This document shows, one piece after another, positions 62,089 through 64,000 of a DNA stretch of 64,000 bases. How positions within the stretch are numbered: position 1 is the first letter of the stretch; every line of letters starts with the position of its first letter. The notes beneath the pieces are model-generated. The model was given only the letters and a program-made list of their open reading frames with translations. It was not told the origin of the DNA and made no database searches. Origin of the DNA: Planctomycetota bacterium. GTDB lineage: Bacteria; Planctomycetota; Phycisphaerae; UBA1845; UTPLA1. The stretch lies in NCBI GenBank assembly GCA_016712275.1, contig JADJRI010000004.1, positions 186,001 through 250,000 on the forward strand, written 5' to 3'. Made by a program: the position numbers and the translations under genes.

Positions 62089-62131
62089 GGCAGGTTCGAT
62101 CGAATCAGGTCGTGGCTAAGCCGATGGCAGA

Positions 62132-63691
62132 ATGAACGTTGACTCGCTCCATTCCCTGCTCGAAAACGCCGCGAACAAGCACGGCCACCGAATCGCCGTC
62201 GAATTCAGCGAGTCGCAAATCACCTATTCTGAATTGCTGGTCAGATCGTCCCGGTGTGCCACCGTCCTGCAAGAGGTCGGCGCAGGGCCTGGGAAGCGCG
62301 TTGCTTTCTGCTACAGGAAATCCGTTGACGCCATCGTGACAATGTTCGGCATCATTCGAACGGGTGCCGCCTATGTGCCCATCGACCCGGCGTGGCCGGC
62401 CGAGCGAATGCAGGCCGTCGTTGATGACGCGGGTATTTCGATTTGGACGGGCAGCGCCAACCCGCCCGCCGGTGTCACCGGCATCACAACCATACTGGTC
62501 GATTTCGAAAATCCCGAATTGCAGGCAGGTGGCGATCGAAATCGAATCGGGTCAATGTCTGGTCCAGCCCCCTCGCCGGAGCGCGGAGTTGCCAACATTC
62601 TCTATACCTCCGGTTCGACCGGCCGGCCGAAGGGTGTCGAGATCACGACAAAGAGCTTGATGCACTTTTCCAAATGGGCGGCGGGCTTTTTGGAATTGAC
62701 TGCCGAAGACCGCATCGCAAACCACGCGCCATACAATTTTGATTTGTCCACATTTGATATTTTCGCGGCGGTTCGCGTTGGCGCGACAATGTGTCCGGTG
62801 CCCGAGTCGATCAAGATGTTCCCGTACCAGATGGCGAAGTTCATCGCCGACCGGCGAATCACGACTTGGTATTCGGTCCCTTCCGCCCTCATCATGATGC
62901 AGCTTCGCGGAAAACTGCCGGAGCACGACTATTCAAGGCTTCGGCACGTCATTTTCGCGGGCGAAGTCATGCCGAAGTCCGCGCTGCAAAGTCTGGCCCG
63001 CGAGCTTCCGCAAGCGTCGTTAGCCAATCTTTACGGCCCGACCGAAACGAATGTCTGCACCTGCCACGCATGCACTGCCGCCGACCTCGCCGATGACGGC
63101 CCTCTGCCCATCGGTCGGCCGATCGATGACACGCTGATCTGGATCGTGGACGCGAACGGCCGACCCGTCGCCCGGGGCGAAGCGGGCGAGCTATGGGTGG
63201 CCGGCCCGACGGTGACAACGGGGTACTTTGGTGACGCAGACTTGACATCATCGCGATGTGTCCCCGCCCCCAATGGCGTCGGCCATTGTTATCGCACGGG
63301 TGACCGCGTTCGGCTTCGTCCGGACGGTGTGCTCATGTTCGAGGGCCGCATCGACCGCATGATCAAATGTCGCGGCCACCGCATCGAGCCGGGTGAAATC
63401 GAGGCCGCCCTTCATCGCCACCCGGCCGTCAAACAAGCGGCGGTCATCCCGCTGGCCGACCCGGTCTTCGGCAGCCGCCTGAAAGCCTGCATCGCTGCGC
63501 GCGAGGGCATGCCGCTTGGCGAACCGGAGCTGATCGCCTTCTGCAAACCGCTCATCCCCGCCTATATGATGCCGGATATCTGGCACTTCATGGACGCACT
63601 TCCCCAAACCGACCGCGGCAAAATCGACCTTCAATCCCTCGTGCGGGATAACTCGCGACCAAGTGCGTCCCCGCCTGGCCCAACTCCGTAG
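62132..63691 (+). CDS. amino-acid adenylation enzyme (stand-alone A domain)
   Basis: A 519-residue A domain of nonribosomal-peptide-synthetase type. Core motifs: ANILYTSGSTGRPKGVEI (A3), NFDLSTFDIFAAV (A4, the Asp that holds the amino group), ANLYGPTETNVCTCH (A5), YRTGDRVRLRPDG (A7), GRIDRMIKCRGHRIEPGEIE (A8) and PQTDRGKIDLQ (A10 Lys). No condensation or thioesterase domain. It would load an amino acid on the adjacent carrier protein, as in DltA/DltC-type or tailoring systems. Substrate unknown. Confidence 0.9.
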   Translation: MNVDSLHSLLENAANKHGHRIAVEFSESQITYSELLVRSSRCATVLQEVGAGPGKRVAFCYRKSVDAIVTMFGIIRTGAAYVPIDPAWPAERMQAVVDDAGISIWTGSANPPAGVTGITTILVDFENPELQAGGDRNRIGSMSGPAPSPERGVANILYTSGSTGRPKGVEITTKSLMHFSKWAAGFLELTAEDRIANHAPYNFDLSTFDIFAAVRVGATMCPVPESIKMFPYQMAKFIADRRITTWYSVPSALIMMQLRGKLPEHDYSRLRHVIFAGEVMPKSALQSLARELPQASLANLYGPTETNVCTCHACTAADLADDGPLPIGRPIDDTLIWIVDANGRPVARGEAGELWVAGPTVTTGYFGDADLTSSRCVPAPNGVGHCYRTGDRVRLRPDGVLMFEGRIDRMIKCRGHRIEPGEIEAALHRHPAVKQAAVIPLADPVFGSRLKACIAAREGMPLGEPELIAFCKPLIPAYMMPDIWHFMDALPQTDRGKIDLQSLVRDNSRPSASPPGPTP

Positions 63692-63714
63692 ATCCCGTTT
63701 AGCCTACCTCCAAT

Positions 63715-63751
63715 CCCGTTTAGCCCCAACTCCGCAGGAGTAGGGCGAATG
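63715..63751. repeat. dispersed hairpin repeat, copy 4
   Basis: CCCGTTTAGCCCCAACTCC-GCA-GGAGT-A-GGGCGAATG. It is preceded by a truncated CCCGTTTAGCC at 63694 and CCAACTCCG at 63680, so the element may be partly duplicated here, next to the A-domain stop. Confidence 0.65.
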
Positions 63752-63821
63752 TAGACAACGACTAACAACAAGAGAAAGCGTGAATCCGCAATGACGTTCA
63801 TCCTATTGACGAGAAAATAAC

Positions 63822-64000
63822 ATGCGAGCACTGATGATGAAAACGCTCATCCCAACCCTCACGCTTCTAGCAATCGGCGCATGCTATAACGGCGCCGCCG
63901 CGCCGCCCACTCCAACAACATCTCAACCAACCACGCAGATAACCACGCGAACCACATCGCGCCCAACGAAACTCACCGAAAAGCAAAAAATCGAAGCCCT
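63822..64000 (+). CDS. lipoprotein, partial (3' end off window)
   Basis: Open from ATG 63822 to the window end (59 codons). The start MRALMMKTLIPTLTLLAIGA then C is a signal peptide with lipobox (IGAC), followed by a Thr/Pro-rich spacer (PPTPTTSQPTTQITTRTTSR). No domain is visible yet, and codon use fits the region. Possibly the next member of the A-domain locus. Confidence 0.65.
   Translation, partial: MRALMMKTLIPTLTLLAIGACYNGAAAPPTPTTSQPTTQITTRTTSRPTKLTEKQKIEA

Overview
The window looks like a chromosome segment of a flagellated, moderately GC-rich bacterium, most likely a planctomycete (Phycisphaerae-like). The reasons are an Asn-rich-linker secretome with Cys-Gly C-terminal tails, a paired flagellin-modification module (Maf/DUF115 plus a spiro-SPASM-type protein), B12-binding radical SAM genes, and a flagellar operon whose FlgH has no lipobox. 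This placement is inference; no rRNA, tRNA or CRISPR array was seen.

Layout. 1-9.8 kb: mostly minus strand, with an M2 peptidase lipoprotein, a polysaccharide deacetylase, a GNAT protein, and the spiro-SPASM/Maf pair (stop-start overlap). 9.9-21.7 kb: endonuclease/phosphatase-family exoprotein, then two tandem, undescribed 36- and 39-residue hydrophobic peptides (11747-12059) flanked by hairpins, accD, a Ca/Na antiporter, HDOD protein, proC, heme oxygenase with a Fur-like box, HslV and a PhoD-like phosphatase. 21.8-25.4 kb: a phenylacetyl-CoA epoxidase cluster (TetR regulator, paaA, paaB, paaC, paaD). 25.4-34.5 kb: GH1 glycosidase lipoprotein, B12/radical SAM pair, PreA, a P-domain/thrombospondin-3 exoprotein, an ECF sigma/anti-sigma pair, smpB. 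34.9-44 kb: a first flagellin, CPBP protease, ABC exporter, a second ECF sigma/anti-sigma pair, a broken nucleotidyltransferase module, an Asn-linker lipoprotein. 44-58.9 kb: PhnD-like protein, bioY, a lipoprotein, then the flagellar operon flgF-flgG-flgA-flgH-flgI-flgJ-flgN-flgK-flgL, followed by fliW, csrA and a second flagellin. 59-64 kb: hairpin repeats, an orphan N6-adenine methyltransferase, an alpha/beta hydrolase, and a stand-alone acyl carrier protein with an amino-acid adenylation enzyme.

How it works together. The flagellar genes build rod, rings and hook-filament junction. FliW and CsrA presumably set flagellin translation: the leader between csrA and the second flagellin carries four ACGGA motifs, one overlapping the ribosome binding site. 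Maf and spiro-SPASM probably modify flagellin.

Caveat. At least thirteen otherwise well-conserved genes are broken by one- or two-base indels, often in short homopolymers (e.g. antiporter, paaA, paaB, both ECF sigmas, flgN, fliW, flagellin 2). This is better explained by assembly or sequencing error than by mass pseudogenisation. These genes are annotated as full spans with the break position given.
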